DNA from: Variovorax sp. OK212
Lineage (GTDB): Bacteria; Pseudomonadota; Gammaproteobacteria; Burkholderiales; Burkholderiaceae_C
Direction: 5' to 3'
DNA length: 64,000 nucleotides
Assembly (NCBI RefSeq): GCF_900112425.1
Contig: NZ_FOLP01000002.1
Span: forward strand, 682,001-746,000
A program made the translations under genes and the position numbers. Shown here piece after piece: positions 26,101 to 35,765 of this stretch; position 1 is the first letter of the stretch, and every line of letters begins with the position of its first letter. A model generated the notes under the pieces. The model ran no database searches, was not told the DNA's origin, and saw only the letters and a list, made by a program, of their open reading frames with translations.

Positions 26101-29100
26101 TGCCAATGCTGGTGGTGGACTGGGACTCGCCCGAGACGCTGCTGGTGGTGGATTTGAGAAATCCTTTTTTTGTCGATTGGCTGGCGCCCATGGTCGCACT
26201 CGTTTCGACCCCGGACGTGATGTTGATGTCTCCCGCTGCCGTGAGGCTCAACAATCCCTTACCTGCATCCAGCGTCGCCGCCCGCGCATTGATGTCGCCG
26301 CCCTTGGCGTTGAGCAACACGGTACCGTCGCCCACGATAGTGCTGCCGATCTCCTTGCTGGAAGCGTCACCGTGATAGGTTGTGGGCGTGAAGATCGACA
26401 ATCGGCTGCTAGATTCGGTGACAGTGCCCAGGTTGATGTTCTTGCCGGCCGTGACGCCCGTGAAGCTGTCTTTTCCCTTGTTGGACAGAATGCCGCCGAT
26501 TACGTTGACGTCATTGCCTGCGCTGGCGATCAGCGTTCCGCCTGGGTTGGTCACATAGACGCTCGCCACGCGGTCGATGTTGGTCTTGCTGGCTAGCCAG
26601 CCGACCTGCGGGTTGGTGGTGGTCTCGATGTTGATGTCGTGACCAGCCTTCAACGACACCGAGTTGGCTCCGGTAATCTGACCACCGATGTTGTTAATGT
26701 CGTTCTTGGCATCCAGCCTGATGCTGCCACCCGCGATCCGGCCGCCCAGATTGTTGATATTGTCGGCATTGATCTCGACCAGCGTGCGTCCGGCGATGGT
26801 GCCGCTGTTGGTCAGGTCACCCTTGCCTTTGATGATCATCCGCTCGGCGGACAGCAGCGAACCGCCGCCGGAGATGTCGCCTGGCTGCACACGCACGTAG
26901 ACCTGGGGCGCGAGCACCTGCTGCGTGGTTCCGTCAGGCAGGGTCACAGTCTGCTCAACCAGCCAAACGATGTCGCTGGTGAGTTGGGCCATCTGTGCTG
27001 GCGTCAACGCAATGCCGGGGCGCAGGCCGTACTCCTTCGCAAAGGTGGCCCCGGCAGTCATCAGCGCGGCGTACTGGTCCTCGTCGCTGTAGTAGCCATC
27101 CAGATATCGATAGCCAGTGAGTTGGGCTACCTGCTCGCGAATAAGTTTCTGCTCGTAGAAACCGTCGCCCAGGCGCTTGAGGATATTGTTGGGGTCCAAC
27201 CCGAGATTCGTCAGCAGGTAGTCGCTGCTGAGCCAGTTGCGGTAGTTGGCAAAGCGAGGATCGGTCTCGATCAGATATCCGCCCGGACCGGCATGAATAC
27301 CGAACAGGCTGGCGTTAGGGATAGTCGTGTTGGGCAGGCTGGTGCGCACCACGAGTGGGATGATGCTTGTGCTGCCCGCACCCGAGGCTCCATCGGCTGC
27401 GCCCGCGCCATTGGCAGTATTGCCACTGGTCTTGATAACGCCCCCGACCGCCGACGGCACTTCCACGATGGCGCGTGCACGCGTTCCCGCCGTCACCGCA
27501 CCAGCAGCGCCAGCTCGGTCACCGACAGCGACACCCTGCGCAGCGTCAACCTTCTTGCCCGAGTGGGCCACGTCGGCACAGGTGTTGATGCAACTCGCGC
27601 CCACGTCGATGGTGTAGATCGATTTTTGTTCTGGAATGAATCCAGGCACGACGTTGTTGCCCTTCTCGGGCGGTGCGTAGATCTGCAAACCACCGACCGT
27701 GACGACCCGCTGCCCCTGCGTCGGGGTGTTGTCGATATTGGCCGGGTCGATGCTGAACTGACCACCTGCCATCACCTGGCTGTCACGGTTGCGCAACTTG
27801 CCGTCAATGGTCATGTTGCCGCCCGAATAGATACGTCCCGGGTCGGGTGGATTTGCGGGCTGGTCTACTTCCGTGGTGGTCGTGTACTGGCGCTCAATCC
27901 AGCCCTTGCCGCTGACAACCTGACCATTGATGATGGTTGACCACACCCGCCCGCCACGATCTAGCACGAACTTGTCGATAGGCATCTCAATGCCTCCCAA
28001 CGGGGTAATGGTGTGGTCGCCATTGACCGGACCGCTGCTGGTACGAACCACCGCAAAGTGGTTGTCGAAGTTATTGATCTGGCCCATTGCGATGGACATG
28101 TCACCCAACGATTCGACGGTGGCGCTCAGATTGTTGAGCGTGCCTCCTTTGCCGATGGCCTGGCGCTTGGCGTCGAGGCCACCGCCGATGAACATTTCAC
28201 CGACGCTGAAGAGCAGTGCGTGCTCTCGGTTGTTGATGGTCTGGGCGCCAATGTCCAAGGTATCACGCGAAGCGATAGTTCCCGCCTTGGTCACGCCGCC
28301 AACGGTCTCACTGTCGTTGTTCAGGGTGCCTACCGCGACCGAGACGATGTCGCCATAGATGCGGCCTGTACCCACATTGTTGACCGTGCCACCATTGATT
28401 TGCGTACTGTAGCCATCGATCAATCCGCGGTTGGTCAGCGTACTAGCGGCGCTGACAATCGTGGTGTTGCCCGTCATTTCTCCATTGACTGTGTTCTCGA
28501 CATCGTTGCCACTGGCCGTGACCGTGCCGCCCGCGAGCAGCTTGCCGTTATTGGTCAGCTTGCCGGTGGTCGCATAGGTCAGATTGCCGCCAGCCTTGAC
28601 ATCGACGTTGTTGGTCACGTCCTGCGCCAAGGCGATGCGCAGGTCATTGACGCCCACGGTCGTTCCGTCGCCGCTGAAGCCCTTGGCGTCGATCTCCAGC
28701 TTGCCGAATGCGGCGGTCTGAACCTTGCCGTCCGCGCCGAGCACGGCGGCCGTACCTGCAACCATGGTGCCGCCGGTGTTCACGACGTTGAGCGTCTTGG
28801 CGCCCGGATTGGCGGCATTCGGGTCGACGAGCTTGAGCGTGTCGCCGGCTGACATGAAGCCGCCCGAGGAATTGTCCACAGTGCCACCACTGGTCACCGT
28901 GAGGTTCTGCGCGGCACGAACGGCCCCGCCCTGGTTCCCGAGGCTGGCGGTGTTGATCGCGACGTTCGTGCCCTCGATGCCCTGGTTCGTGCCGCTGGCG
29001 CTGGCGCTGGCGTTGTTGATGCTGGCGGCGTTCAGCGTGACAGTGTCACTGGAGCGCAGCAGACCGCCGACGTTCTGGACAGCGCCGGCACTGATCGTCA

Positions 29101-32100
29101 GGGCGCCGACCGCCTGGGTCTGGCCGCCGCTGTTGTCGTAGGTGAGGCCGTTGGTGTTGACCGTGACGGTGGACTGGCCGATGACCTGGCCGCCAGCGGT
29201 GTTGCTGAAACCCTGCGCCCCCTTTGTGTTGGCGGTCAGCGCGTTCTTCGCGCCGATGAAGCCGGCTGCATTGTTCACCGTGCCCGCATACAGGCTCAAG
29301 GTGTCAGCGCTCGTGATACCGCCCTGGCCGTTGGTGTAGCCCGAGGCGTTGGTGTTGGTGAGCGCCTGGGCGTTGGTGTCGATGGCCATGGCGCCACCGG
29401 ACTGGATAAGGCCGGTGTCGTTGTTCAGCGCGCCGGACTTCACGTCAACAGTGGTGGTTGCGGCCAAAGTGCCCTTGGCGCTGTTGTCCAGGGTATTGCC
29501 GTGTGTCTCGGTACTCAGGCTGTTGCCGAAGACCTTGCCGCCCTGGTTGCCCAGGCCGCCGTTGTCCAGTTTCGTGACGCCGCCAGCCTGCAGCGTGCCA
29601 CCGGTGTTGGTGGTTGCGCCCGTGGTTGTGACCGTCAGGTTGCCATTGACGGCGGCAGTTGTGCCCGCGCTGTTGTCCAGGCTGGCGGCGGTGACCGTGG
29701 TGTTGCCATTGGCGGCCAGCGTACCGCCCACGTTCGTTGCGGCGCCACTGGCGGTGGCATTCAGGTCACCAACCGCCGTGACACTGCCAGTGTTGTTGTT
29801 GAAACTGCCGGCCGCAATGGTGGTGTTTGCACCGGCGCCGATGACGCCCTTGCTGCTGTTGTCGAGGAGACCACCAACCGTCAGATCGAGACTGGAGGTT
29901 TCTGCTGCGCGGATGGTGCCGGCCTCGCTCGTCAAGCTGCCGGCCGCTATGGTCGTGTTGCCATTGCTGGCGATGGTGCCAGAGGTGTTGTCGACCGCGC
30001 CCACGACAGTGATGCGGGTCGCATCGGACCCGGTCTGAACAATCTGGCCTCCCCGGTTGCTCAACGAGCCTGCGTCGACGGTGACGTGTTTAGCGCTGGT
30101 CGTTGCCTTGCTTCCATCCTGGTTGAAGGCGCCCGACATGGCGACCACCAGCGCGTTGTTCGCCGTGATCTGGCCGTCAGTGCCGCTGAAGCTACCGCCC
30201 GCAAGGGTCAGCGTGCCGGTCCCGGCATGCTCGATCCTCCCGGAGGCGTTCGTGATGGATGCGCTCTGGAGCGTCAGGTCCTGGCCGTTGCTGGCAATGC
30301 GGCTGCCGTCGTTGTTCAGGGTGCCGCTGATGGCGATGGTCGTCGCACCTGTGCCGGTCTGCACGATCTCGCCGCCGTTCGTATTGGCCAGGTTCGAGAC
30401 CTTGATCTGCAACTGGCCGGCATTGAGCTGACCGGCATCGTTGACGAGGGTTTGCGCGGCGTTGCTGTTGGCGGTGATGGTCAGCGTGCCGGGCGTGACC
30501 ACCGTGGCCTTGCTGGTGGTGGCGTTGCCTTGCGTGGCCGTGATCGCGATGCTGGCCGCGCTGGTCTGGCTCGCCGAGAGATCGACGCTCTGGCCTTGCA
30601 GCGCTGCGTTGCCGGCCGCGAGATTGGTGCCGTTGGCGCTCAGAGCGCCCGAGGAGGCCACGCTCAGATCGCCCGCGCTCCCGAGCTTGCCATCGTTCTG
30701 GATACCCGCGCCCAGCACGCCCGAGCTGCTGCTCTGCACGCTGCTGGCTGTGATCGTGGTGTTGTGCCCCGCAGTGATGCTGCCGTCGTTGGTCAGCGCA
30801 CCGCCGACCGCAATGGTGGCATCGTTGCCACCGCGCAGACTGCCGCCATTGGCGAGCACACCGGCGTGGACGCCCAGATCGGTGGCTGCGTTGATGCTGC
30901 CACCGCTGCCGTTGGTCAAGGCCTTGGTTACGCCGAGCTGCATGCCGGCCTGTGCGGACTGGATGCTGCCTTGGGTATTTTGCAGCGAGTCGGTCTTCAA
31001 CGTCAGCGCCTGGTTGGAAGCCAGGGTGCCGCTGATGTTGATGGTGGCTCCAGCCACGTTCGCGGTCAGTGCGCCCGCTGCCGATATCGATCCGCGCGTG
31101 TTCTCGACCTTGCCGCCGACCGTCAGGCTGGCATCGGTGGCGCTGGTCAACGTGCCATCCGTGTTGATCAGATCGATGCTGGTGGCGATGTTCACCGAGC
31201 CGGCGTTCAGCTTGCCGCCGGTGTTGTCCAGTTGGCCCACATTGGCACTGAAGCTGTTGCTGACGTTGAGAGTTCCGCCTGCGTTGCTGAAGTTCGGACC
31301 GGTGACCGCCATGGTGGCCACCGACAACGTTCCGCCCGCATTGTTGATCTGTGGTGTTTGCAGCGCGATGGGACCGCCAGCGAAGATCTTCCCGCCGTCG
31401 TTCAAGATGGCGCCCGTCGCCGTGACGGTGCCAGGTGATGTAGGAATGAATGGAGCCGGCGCCGGTGCGGCGGTGGAACCGCTGGAGCCGGAACCAGTTC
31501 CTGCGGCGGGCGTGCTCGGACTGGTCGTGGTGCCGTTGCTTGCGCCGCCTCCAGTTCCGGTGCCTGCACCGCCACCCGTGCCAGCCGTCGGCGTTGGCAC
31601 TGGTTCGACACCGATGATTCCACCGTTCGTGTTGGACAGAACCGGTGCTGTGATCATGAGGCCGACGCTGCTGGTCTGGCGGATCGTTCCGCCACGGTTG
31701 TCGATGTCGCCTGCACTGGCGAGTTCCACGCGCGTGCCTTCAAGGGTGCCGGTGTTCTCAAGCCTACCCGCCGAAGTCACGATGAGATTGCCATTGCTCG
31801 CGCCCACATTGCCAGCGTTGCGCACGCCCAGGCCGGCTTCCGTGCCCACCAGAAAAATGTGGTTTGCAAACATGCCGCCGAGGGCAGCCACATCGAGAGC
31901 GAAGGTTGGTGCAGCGCCAGTGCCTGTCGTGGGCGTGATCTGCGTATGGTCAGCACTGATCTGGTTCGCGCCCGTGACCACCTTGAGGTCCGTCGCGTAG
32001 ATGGCTGCATTGACCTGCACGGCGCGTGCAAGAATGGCTGCGTAGTCGGTTTTGCTCAGATCGAGGCCTGCACCGTTGATGCTCACGGAGCCACCACGGA

Positions 32101-32746
32101 CGACATAGGAATCCAAGCCACCGAACGCATTGAATTGCGGCGTTCCCGTCGTGAGCGTCACGCGATTCGCGTTGATGAAGGTGCCCCCGCTCACGGAGAT
32201 ACCTGCCGGGTTTGCGAGGATGAACTCGGCACGTTGGCCCGCGATCTCGACCGGGCCGTTGATGTACGACGGGTTGCTGGAGTTGACCTCGTTGAGGATC
32301 ACCCTCGCAGGGCCTGTGGCCAGGTAGGGGTTCCCATTGATCCAGCCACCGATTCCCGACTGCACATTGGTGCGCGAGTTATTGACGACCACGCCCCGAC
32401 CGGAGACGTCGAACTGGATGTACTGGTTGCGGGAGACACCGGCCGCGCTCGGCGTCGTGGGGTTAATGACGGGGACTCCGTTGGGAGCCACCAAGATGGT
32501 CGGACGCCATCCGCCAGGGGCCATTGGGTTCGCGACGATCTGCGCGTGGGCACTTGGCACCGTGAGCATGCCTGCGAGCGCAGCACCGATCAGCAAGGGA
32601 GCGAAAGCCGCTGCGCCAGCCAGTGTGCCGCCAACCACCGTCGTGGCCTTGTTGGACCCCTTCGTGGTACTCGCGGCCGTCTCCGCTACAACCATGCGCA
32701 TGCCTCTAGCGGCATTGAAGACGATGCGATAGAGATTGCGGTTCAT
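23123..32746 (-). CDS. cdiA: CdiA/FhaB-type contact-dependent inhibition toxin (TpsA), 3207 aa
   Basis: Giant secreted filament. Extended signal peptide MNRNLYRIVFNAARGMRMVV with cleavage near AHA (residue 68), which fixes the start at 32746 behind GGAGG. Then a TPS secretion domain (69-330) with NPYL and NPAGI motifs, a Gly/Thr/Ser/Pro linker (381-441), long FHA-type beta-helix repeats (about 450-1550, 2030-2450), a central non-repeat region with a CINTC pair and SSDYLLTNLG, then a hydrophobic Ala/Gly pretoxin segment. The VENN motif is at 2813-2816, followed by a 391-residue C-terminal part. The last about 100 residues (GEAISVKTLD, SYQNPSKIAGQLRKYV) resemble the CdiA_C PD-(D/E)XK-like nuclease tips. 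It kills contacting neighbours lacking the immunity protein. Confidence 0.93.
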   Translation of the reverse strand: MNRNLYRIVFNAARGMRMVVAETAASTTKGSNKATTVVGGTLAGAAAFAPLLIGAALAGMLTVPSAHAQIVANPMAPGGWRPTILVAPNGVPVINPTTPSAAGVSRNQYIQFDVSGRGVVVNNSRTNVQSGIGGWINGNPYLATGPARVILNEVNSSNPSYINGPVEIAGQRAEFILANPAGISVSGGTFINANRVTLTTGTPQFNAFGGLDSYVVRGGSVSINGAGLDLSKTDYAAILARAVQVNAAIYATDLKVVTGANQISADHTQITPTTGTGAAPTFALDVAALGGMFANHIFLVGTEAGLGVRNAGNVGASNGNLIVTSAGRLENTGTLEGTRVELASAGDIDNRGGTIRQTSSVGLMITAPVLSNTNGGIIGVEPVPTPTAGTGGGAGTGTGGGASNGTTTSPSTPAAGTGSGSSGSTAAPAPAPFIPTSPGTVTATGAILNDGGKIFAGGPIALQTPQINNAGGTLSVATMAVTGPNFSNAGGTLNVSNSFSANVGQLDNTGGKLNAGSVNIATSIDLINTDGTLTSATDASLTVGGKVENTRGSISAAGALTANVAGATINISGTLASNQALTLKTDSLQNTQGSIQSAQAGMQLGVTKALTNGSGGSINAATDLGVHAGVLANGGSLRGGNDATIAVGGALTNDGSITAGHNTTITASSVQSSSSGVLGAGIQNDGKLGSAGDLSVASSGALSANGTNLAAGNAALQGQSVDLSASQTSAASIAITATQGNATTSKATVVTPGTLTITANSNAAQTLVNDAGQLNAGQLQIKVSNLANTNGGEIVQTGTGATTIAISGTLNNDGSRIASNGQDLTLQSASITNASGRIEHAGTGTLTLAGGSFSGTDGQITANNALVVAMSGAFNQDGSKATTSAKHVTVDAGSLSNRGGQIVQTGSDATRITVVGAVDNTSGTIASNGNTTIAAGSLTSEAGTIRAAETSSLDLTVGGLLDNSSKGVIGAGANTTIAAGSFNNNTGSVTAVGDLNATASGAATNVGGTLAANGNTTVTAASLDNSAGTTAAVNGNLTVTTTGATTNTGGTLQAGGVTKLDNGGLGNQGGKVFGNSLSTETHGNTLDNSAKGTLAATTTVDVKSGALNNDTGLIQSGGAMAIDTNAQALTNTNASGYTNGQGGITSADTLSLYAGTVNNAAGFIGAKNALTANTKGAQGFSNTAGGQVIGQSTVTVNTNGLTYDNSGGQTQAVGALTISAGAVQNVGGLLRSSDTVTLNAASINNASASASGTNQGIEGTNVAINTASLGNQGGAVRAAQNLTVTSGGTVDNSSGGFMSAGDTLKLVDPNAANPGAKTLNVVNTGGTMVAGTAAVLGADGKVQTAAFGKLEIDAKGFSGDGTTVGVNDLRIALAQDVTNNVDVKAGGNLTYATTGKLTNNGKLLAGGTVTASGNDVENTVNGEMTGNTTIVSAASTLTNRGLIDGYSTQINGGTVNNVGTGRIYGDIVSVAVGTLNNDSETVGGVTKAGTIASRDTLDIGAQTINNREHALLFSVGEMFIGGGLDAKRQAIGKGGTLNNLSATVESLGDMSIAMGQINNFDNHFAVVRTSSGPVNGDHTITPLGGIEMPIDKFVLDRGGRVWSTIINGQVVSGKGWIERQYTTTTEVDQPANPPDPGRIYSGGNMTIDGKLRNRDSQVMAGGQFSIDPANIDNTPTQGQRVVTVGGLQIYAPPEKGNNVVPGFIPEQKSIYTIDVGASCINTCADVAHSGKKVDAAQGVAVGDRAGAAGAVTAGTRARAIVEVPSAVGGVIKTSGNTANGAGAADGASGAGSTSIIPLVVRTSLPNTTIPNASLFGIHAGPGGYLIETDPRFANYRNWLSSDYLLTNLGLDPNNILKRLGDGFYEQKLIREQVAQLTGYRYLDGYYSDEDQYAALMTAGATFAKEYGLRPGIALTPAQMAQLTSDIVWLVEQTVTLPDGTTQQVLAPQVYVRVQPGDISGGGSLLSAERMIIKGKGDLTNSGTIAGRTLVEINADNINNLGGRIAGGSIRLDAKNDINNIGGQITGANSVSLKAGHDINIETTTNPQVGWLASKTNIDRVASVYVTNPGGTLIASAGNDVNVIGGILSNKGKDSFTGVTAGKNINLGTVTESSSRLSIFTPTTYHGDASSKEIGSTIVGDGTVLLNAKGGDINARAATLDAGKGLLSLTAAGDINITSGVETSATMGASQSTKKGFLKSTTSSVSGESQSTTSIGSHLSGQAIGLSAGRDINVVGSDIEAQGNASLTAGRNVNIVSAVDSVSASLDRSRETKGFIVPKLGGSSIDRAIRNEQHAEVSSQFERASNVTAGGNLGVTAGQQVNVYASNLSAGEDLKITGREVTILSGANEVRQEIGSKDSKKSIGTMGNFKRVGKGMNGKESVTNALNQTTLAAATLNGKNVTVTATGGDLTLGAVRIKADDAVALNAPKGAVNFDVVKTGTEVGQSRGESDPMYQRTRDTGLHLESANYTQIDSKTLKLDTPKVNVQVGQNATKGPGDIYVAQQTIEQVLQGQRNQPGMGWLNQIQNDPALNKVQINWEGVPLEQRRWAEKQGSLTQAGGAVVAIVATVMTWGAASSIGTVAGSAVGGGTTGSIVGAAVSAGVSSIAAQAAVGLINHNGNIGEVLQDLASSQGIKSIATAMLTAGAVQGLNVNLGLSGAASTLTTPQLIGRGLLDGAAAGLIRSAINGTSLETELANGMLNGLLNSAAAGSANWIGGNTEGFVNGLAHALAGCLAGAGSAAVNGGTSAGTGCSAGAVGAVVGHLAGKYFNPTGDPALSVQSIALGQMVGALAGLLVGGDAASVNIASSAGGNAVENNLLSGAQRRQRDAELSACTKDANPTSCEFKVSERWSMVDYKQQVVYDALSAAKERALLTPTSANVIALNNAITDMVSLYGEFQAAGDTRGSRTISAALVSGVLSRAQSCAALQGGGGCGTIVLTPEERSAVANAFIEFGLAAEGNVAASDLRTIRAIGEVIGSGSATAWRTISELTEQVGGAVKQLLAGSGNTVTNIIPKGYQAYSLEGLPLGSQGVVNAISGEIKVLSPTGQLTPYAGPTQGLGGLVNRELTGMTFGGGIEAQGKPFEGYVTSQLPKETIDLNKIKPSFNVFDNFNGATGEAISVKTLDTTASSYQNPSKIAGQLRKYVNDTLNFEIDSGAGFVLRKDMINSRTIQLGIPGETSAAQWAAIVREAAEAQILGVKVIVTKVF

Positions 32747-33058
32747 GCTCTGACCTCCCTGAGATTTTTTTTGACTATCGACGGCTTGTATCAAAACGCG
32801 TCAATTCGAATTATCAGGGGCCGAAAGGCCTAACCGAAGGGCTGCCGCATGTCAGCCTGCGCACAAGGTCACGAAAGAAGCGCCCGCAAATCTCAACAAT
32901 TCTTTCGACTAATGCTTAAGAATTAATTCAATCGACTTTTGGCCTCTGCCGCGTTGAAGGCAGCGAGGTCGACGGCGACGAAACCGCGCCTCCAGCGTCT
33001 CAACAAACGCGAGCTGATGCTTCGGCGGCAATATGTCGATAAGCACGTGTTCGTGCTA
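32747..33058. other. Intergenic region upstream of cdiA
   Basis: About 310 AT-rich bases that must carry the cdiA promoter. A 7-bp inverted repeat AATTCTT/AAGAATT (32898-32904 and 32918-32924) is the only clear structure. No gene supported. Confidence 0.5.
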
Positions 33059-33632
33059 AGAGGGTGTAGACAAAATCAACTGGTCTAAAGATTGCAAGCC
33101 ATGTTGCCATTCGCGAGGAGATGGTGATGGCAAAGCGAGAGCCAATTGGTGTAGCGCCGAAGACTGTGGACCGTGGAGGTCGACCACCGGCGTTGAAGCC
33201 GGAGCATCTGATCTTGTTGCGCGGGATCGTCGCACAGGAGCCGCACTCGACGCTGGATATGAGCTCGCAGCCGAACTTGAGCACCAGGGGGCAGTTCGGG
33301 TCTGCACGGCGACGATCCGCAGAACCCTGCGCTCCCGGGCATCGTTCGCCTGATCCCCGAGCGCAAGGCCTTCGAGGCGCCCGAGGTGGCGCAAGCCGCG
33401 CACAAGCGCTATGGCTACACCGAAGCCCATCGGCGCGAGTCTGGCCTTGCCTACAGCACCGATCTGACGAATGCCGAATGGGATCTGGTGGCCGATCTCT
33501 TCGAACGTCCCGCGGGAAGCCGCGGTACACCGGCACGCTACGGGCGTCGGCATCTGGTCGATGCCTGCTGCTATGTGCTTCGCACCGGTTGCGCCTGGCG
33601 ACTGCTGCCGTCGAGCTTCGCGCCATGGCAGG
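33059..33632 (+). pseudogene. IS5-family (IS402-like) transposase remnant
   Basis: The left end carries an AGGGTGTAGACAAAA-like IS terminus near 33059. A broken transposase frame then begins at 33127 (AKREPIGVAPKTVDRGGRPP), shifts frame near 33260 (continuing as VRVCTATIRRTLR) and again near 33330 (continuing KRYGYTEAHRRESGL, LTNAEWDLVADLFERPAGSR, DACCYVLRTGCAWRLLP). It stops abruptly at about 33632, where unrelated sequence begins. The catalytic DDE domain is absent, so the element is dead. Confidence 0.8.
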
Positions 33633-35199
33633 CTATCCCCTTGAGGGATTGACACCCAAGATCCAAGCGCTGGCGAGGTATATCAAGTTGGCGAATCAAT
33701 CGCCGCTGCCTATGTGTGCAATTTCGGCGCTCGCTGGTTGCACGCTGGCTGCCCAAGGCCTGATCAAGGTCAAGTGGCGCAATGCGCCCGCCTCGCCCGT
33801 GGGCATGATTTTTGTCGTGGAGGCCCTTAGTGGGGAGCGCAAGACATCTAACGACACGATCGCCTTGCAAGAGCACCGAGAATTTGATAAGGATCAAGCA
33901 CTAAAAGCAATAAGAGACTCTAGAGCGCATGCATTGGCAGAGGCCGTGTGGACTAAGAAGCATAGGAAATTGCTTCGCGACGCAGCTCAAAGCGTGGACG
34001 AAAAGGAAGACGCGGAGTACATAAAATTACTTAAACTCCATGAGGACAATTACCGGCCTCCCCCCAAACATCCTCGGATGCTGATCTCGGACATCACGGC
34101 ACCGGCGATTGCATTGCACCTAAGCGAAAAATATCGATACGCAGGCCTGGTCTCCGATGAAGGTGGCGTGATACTCAATTCGGGCGCTTTAAGCAACCCC
34201 GCAATGATCAACTCCATTTGGGATTATGGCAACGGAGTGACCGATCGAATGGGCCGCGGCCGTACCGAAGTCTATGACGCAAGTTTGACGATTTATCTTC
34301 AGGTCCAGCCAGGTATCTTTGAGCATTTTCTTGCGCGCCAAGGCAATCTTGCACATGCCGGTGGCAATTCCAGCCGATGGCTCTATGCAAATCCCCGCTC
34401 CACACAAGGAACAAGGAAGAGTGAGGACGACGATCTTCCTGTTAAAGACAAAGACGCCTATAACTCGCGTATTCGAGAAATGCTCTCGAACTACGAGCAC
34501 TCCTTGCCTGAACAAAAAATCAAAACCCTCACAGGCGCGGGACAAAGACGTCTCAACTGGTTTTTCCAGGTAATTGAAAAGGAGCTTGCCGAAGGAGGAT
34601 ATTTCGCCTTGATGCGCGGGGCTGCGGCCAAAGCGCCGGAAAATTGTGCGCGTCTTGCCGCGGTTATGCACGAATTCGAAGGCGGCATATCAGATGAAAT
34701 CGATGGCCAGACCATCAAAGGGGCAATAAAGATTGTCTCGTGGCACCTGAACCAATATCGCCTGCGCTTCGTTCCTCTGACTCAAATGGAGCGTGACGTT
34801 CAGGAGGTAGAGGACAGAATCTCCAGCATTTACCCACGCTGGGAAAAGACAAATGGCTATGTAGAAGGTCCCGATCTGGCCAGACAGCTACCTAAACGCC
34901 TTCGACAGATTGACAAGCTCTTCGCCATCCTCATGGAACTAGAGGCACAGAGCAAAGTCGTGGTGACTGAGCGACGACCCCGTGGGTGGAGCGTCGTCCT
35001 GAGCCATTGGTTCTTACCGGTCAACCGTCCAGCCGAGGGGCAAAAAGACGAACGGTGGGCAAGGCTTCCCGACCATCAGGAGCGACACCTCGAGCGCGAG
35101 CGCAGAGCTGAAGCGGCCAGAGCCAAGGAAGAAGTATCGCGTGCTCAATCCGAGGATGGGTACAAGCTTTGGCCAGGATGCTATTTGCGTGAGACCTAA
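33625..35199 (+). CDS. DUF3987 (YfjI-like) primase/helicase-type protein, possibly 5'-truncated
   Basis: 524 aa from the ATG at 33625, which lies in the edge of the IS remnant. The sequence matches the start of DUF3987: YPLEGLTPKIQALARYI, ALAGCTLAAQGLIKVKW, the Walker-A-like ALSGERKTSND (about 70-80) and Walker-B-like GLVSDEGG. DUF3987 proteins are ATPase/helicase-like parts of phage satellites and integrative elements. Because the IS breakpoint falls just at the domain start, the native start and any N-terminal primase domain have probably been lost, and the IS frame is fused in frame upstream (open from 33121). AT-rich codon use relative to the host. Confidence 0.7.
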   Translation: MAGYPLEGLTPKIQALARYIKLANQSPLPMCAISALAGCTLAAQGLIKVKWRNAPASPVGMIFVVEALSGERKTSNDTIALQEHREFDKDQALKAIRDSRAHALAEAVWTKKHRKLLRDAAQSVDEKEDAEYIKLLKLHEDNYRPPPKHPRMLISDITAPAIALHLSEKYRYAGLVSDEGGVILNSGALSNPAMINSIWDYGNGVTDRMGRGRTEVYDASLTIYLQVQPGIFEHFLARQGNLAHAGGNSSRWLYANPRSTQGTRKSEDDDLPVKDKDAYNSRIREMLSNYEHSLPEQKIKTLTGAGQRRLNWFFQVIEKELAEGGYFALMRGAAAKAPENCARLAAVMHEFEGGISDEIDGQTIKGAIKIVSWHLNQYRLRFVPLTQMERDVQEVEDRISSIYPRWEKTNGYVEGPDLARQLPKRLRQIDKLFAILMELEAQSKVVVTERRPRGWSVVLSHWFLPVNRPAEGQKDERWARLPDHQERHLERERRAEAARAKEEVSRAQSEDGYKLWPGCYLRET

Positions 35200-35765
35200 G
35201 AATCGTTCTATTTTTCTACGGAATAGACGAATAGATCGACATGCAGGGCTGCATGCATGCTGCGACCACATCGGCCTTGACTTCGTCGCTATGGCGCCGA
35301 CGACGACTGCGGCCGCTGCCCTGATCTTCCGAGATAGTGTTCACGTATCAACCAAGAGTGAACTGGACATGAGGCTCCTATACGCCTTGGGAGAACTCAA
35401 AATGGAATGGCTGGACGCTCACGTTGCACCGTCATTGGGCCGGGAGTGTCGCGGCTTGCCTTCACAGACCAGCAAGCCCTTCTACTACGGGCGATCGGCC
35501 TTGGTGGCCTCCAGGCGCCTGCGTGAGCAAGCCGAAGATCGGAGGCTCGTCCAAGCGAGCCGCTCTCACGCTGTCGATTCTGGTCTGCTAGACTGCGCGC
35601 CTGGGTCGCGATCCGCGCGGAACCCTTAGAGAGGTCGTAGCGTCGAAAAATCGGTGTTGCCGACCCCGCTTAAAACAGCCATTCGTCTTGCCAGCTTTAT
35701 CAAATACGCCGTTTGGGCGCATTTGAGAGCGGGCGCCTATGTGTCAGTTTTAACCGAGGTCCCAT
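35200..35765. other. 566-bp stretch with at most one doubtful ORF
   Basis: A plus-strand frame from ATG 35291 to 35629 could encode 112 residues (central part LLYALGELKMEWLDAHV), but it has no recognisable domain and no good ribosome site. The remainder, including 35630-35765, shows no gene; it presumably holds the promoter of the 243-aa gene. Confidence 0.3.

Noticed and set aside
23123..32746. Possible CRISPR-like or direct DNA repeats within cdiA
   Set aside because: The periodicity comes from the protein-level FHA repeats; no identical spaced DNA repeats were seen.
23351..32833. Many long plus-strand ORFs (up to 645 codons) antisense to cdiA
   Set aside because: They are shadows of the repeat-rich, GC-rich minus-strand gene; they lack ribosome sites and domains, while the minus strand has a perfect TPS/FHA architecture.
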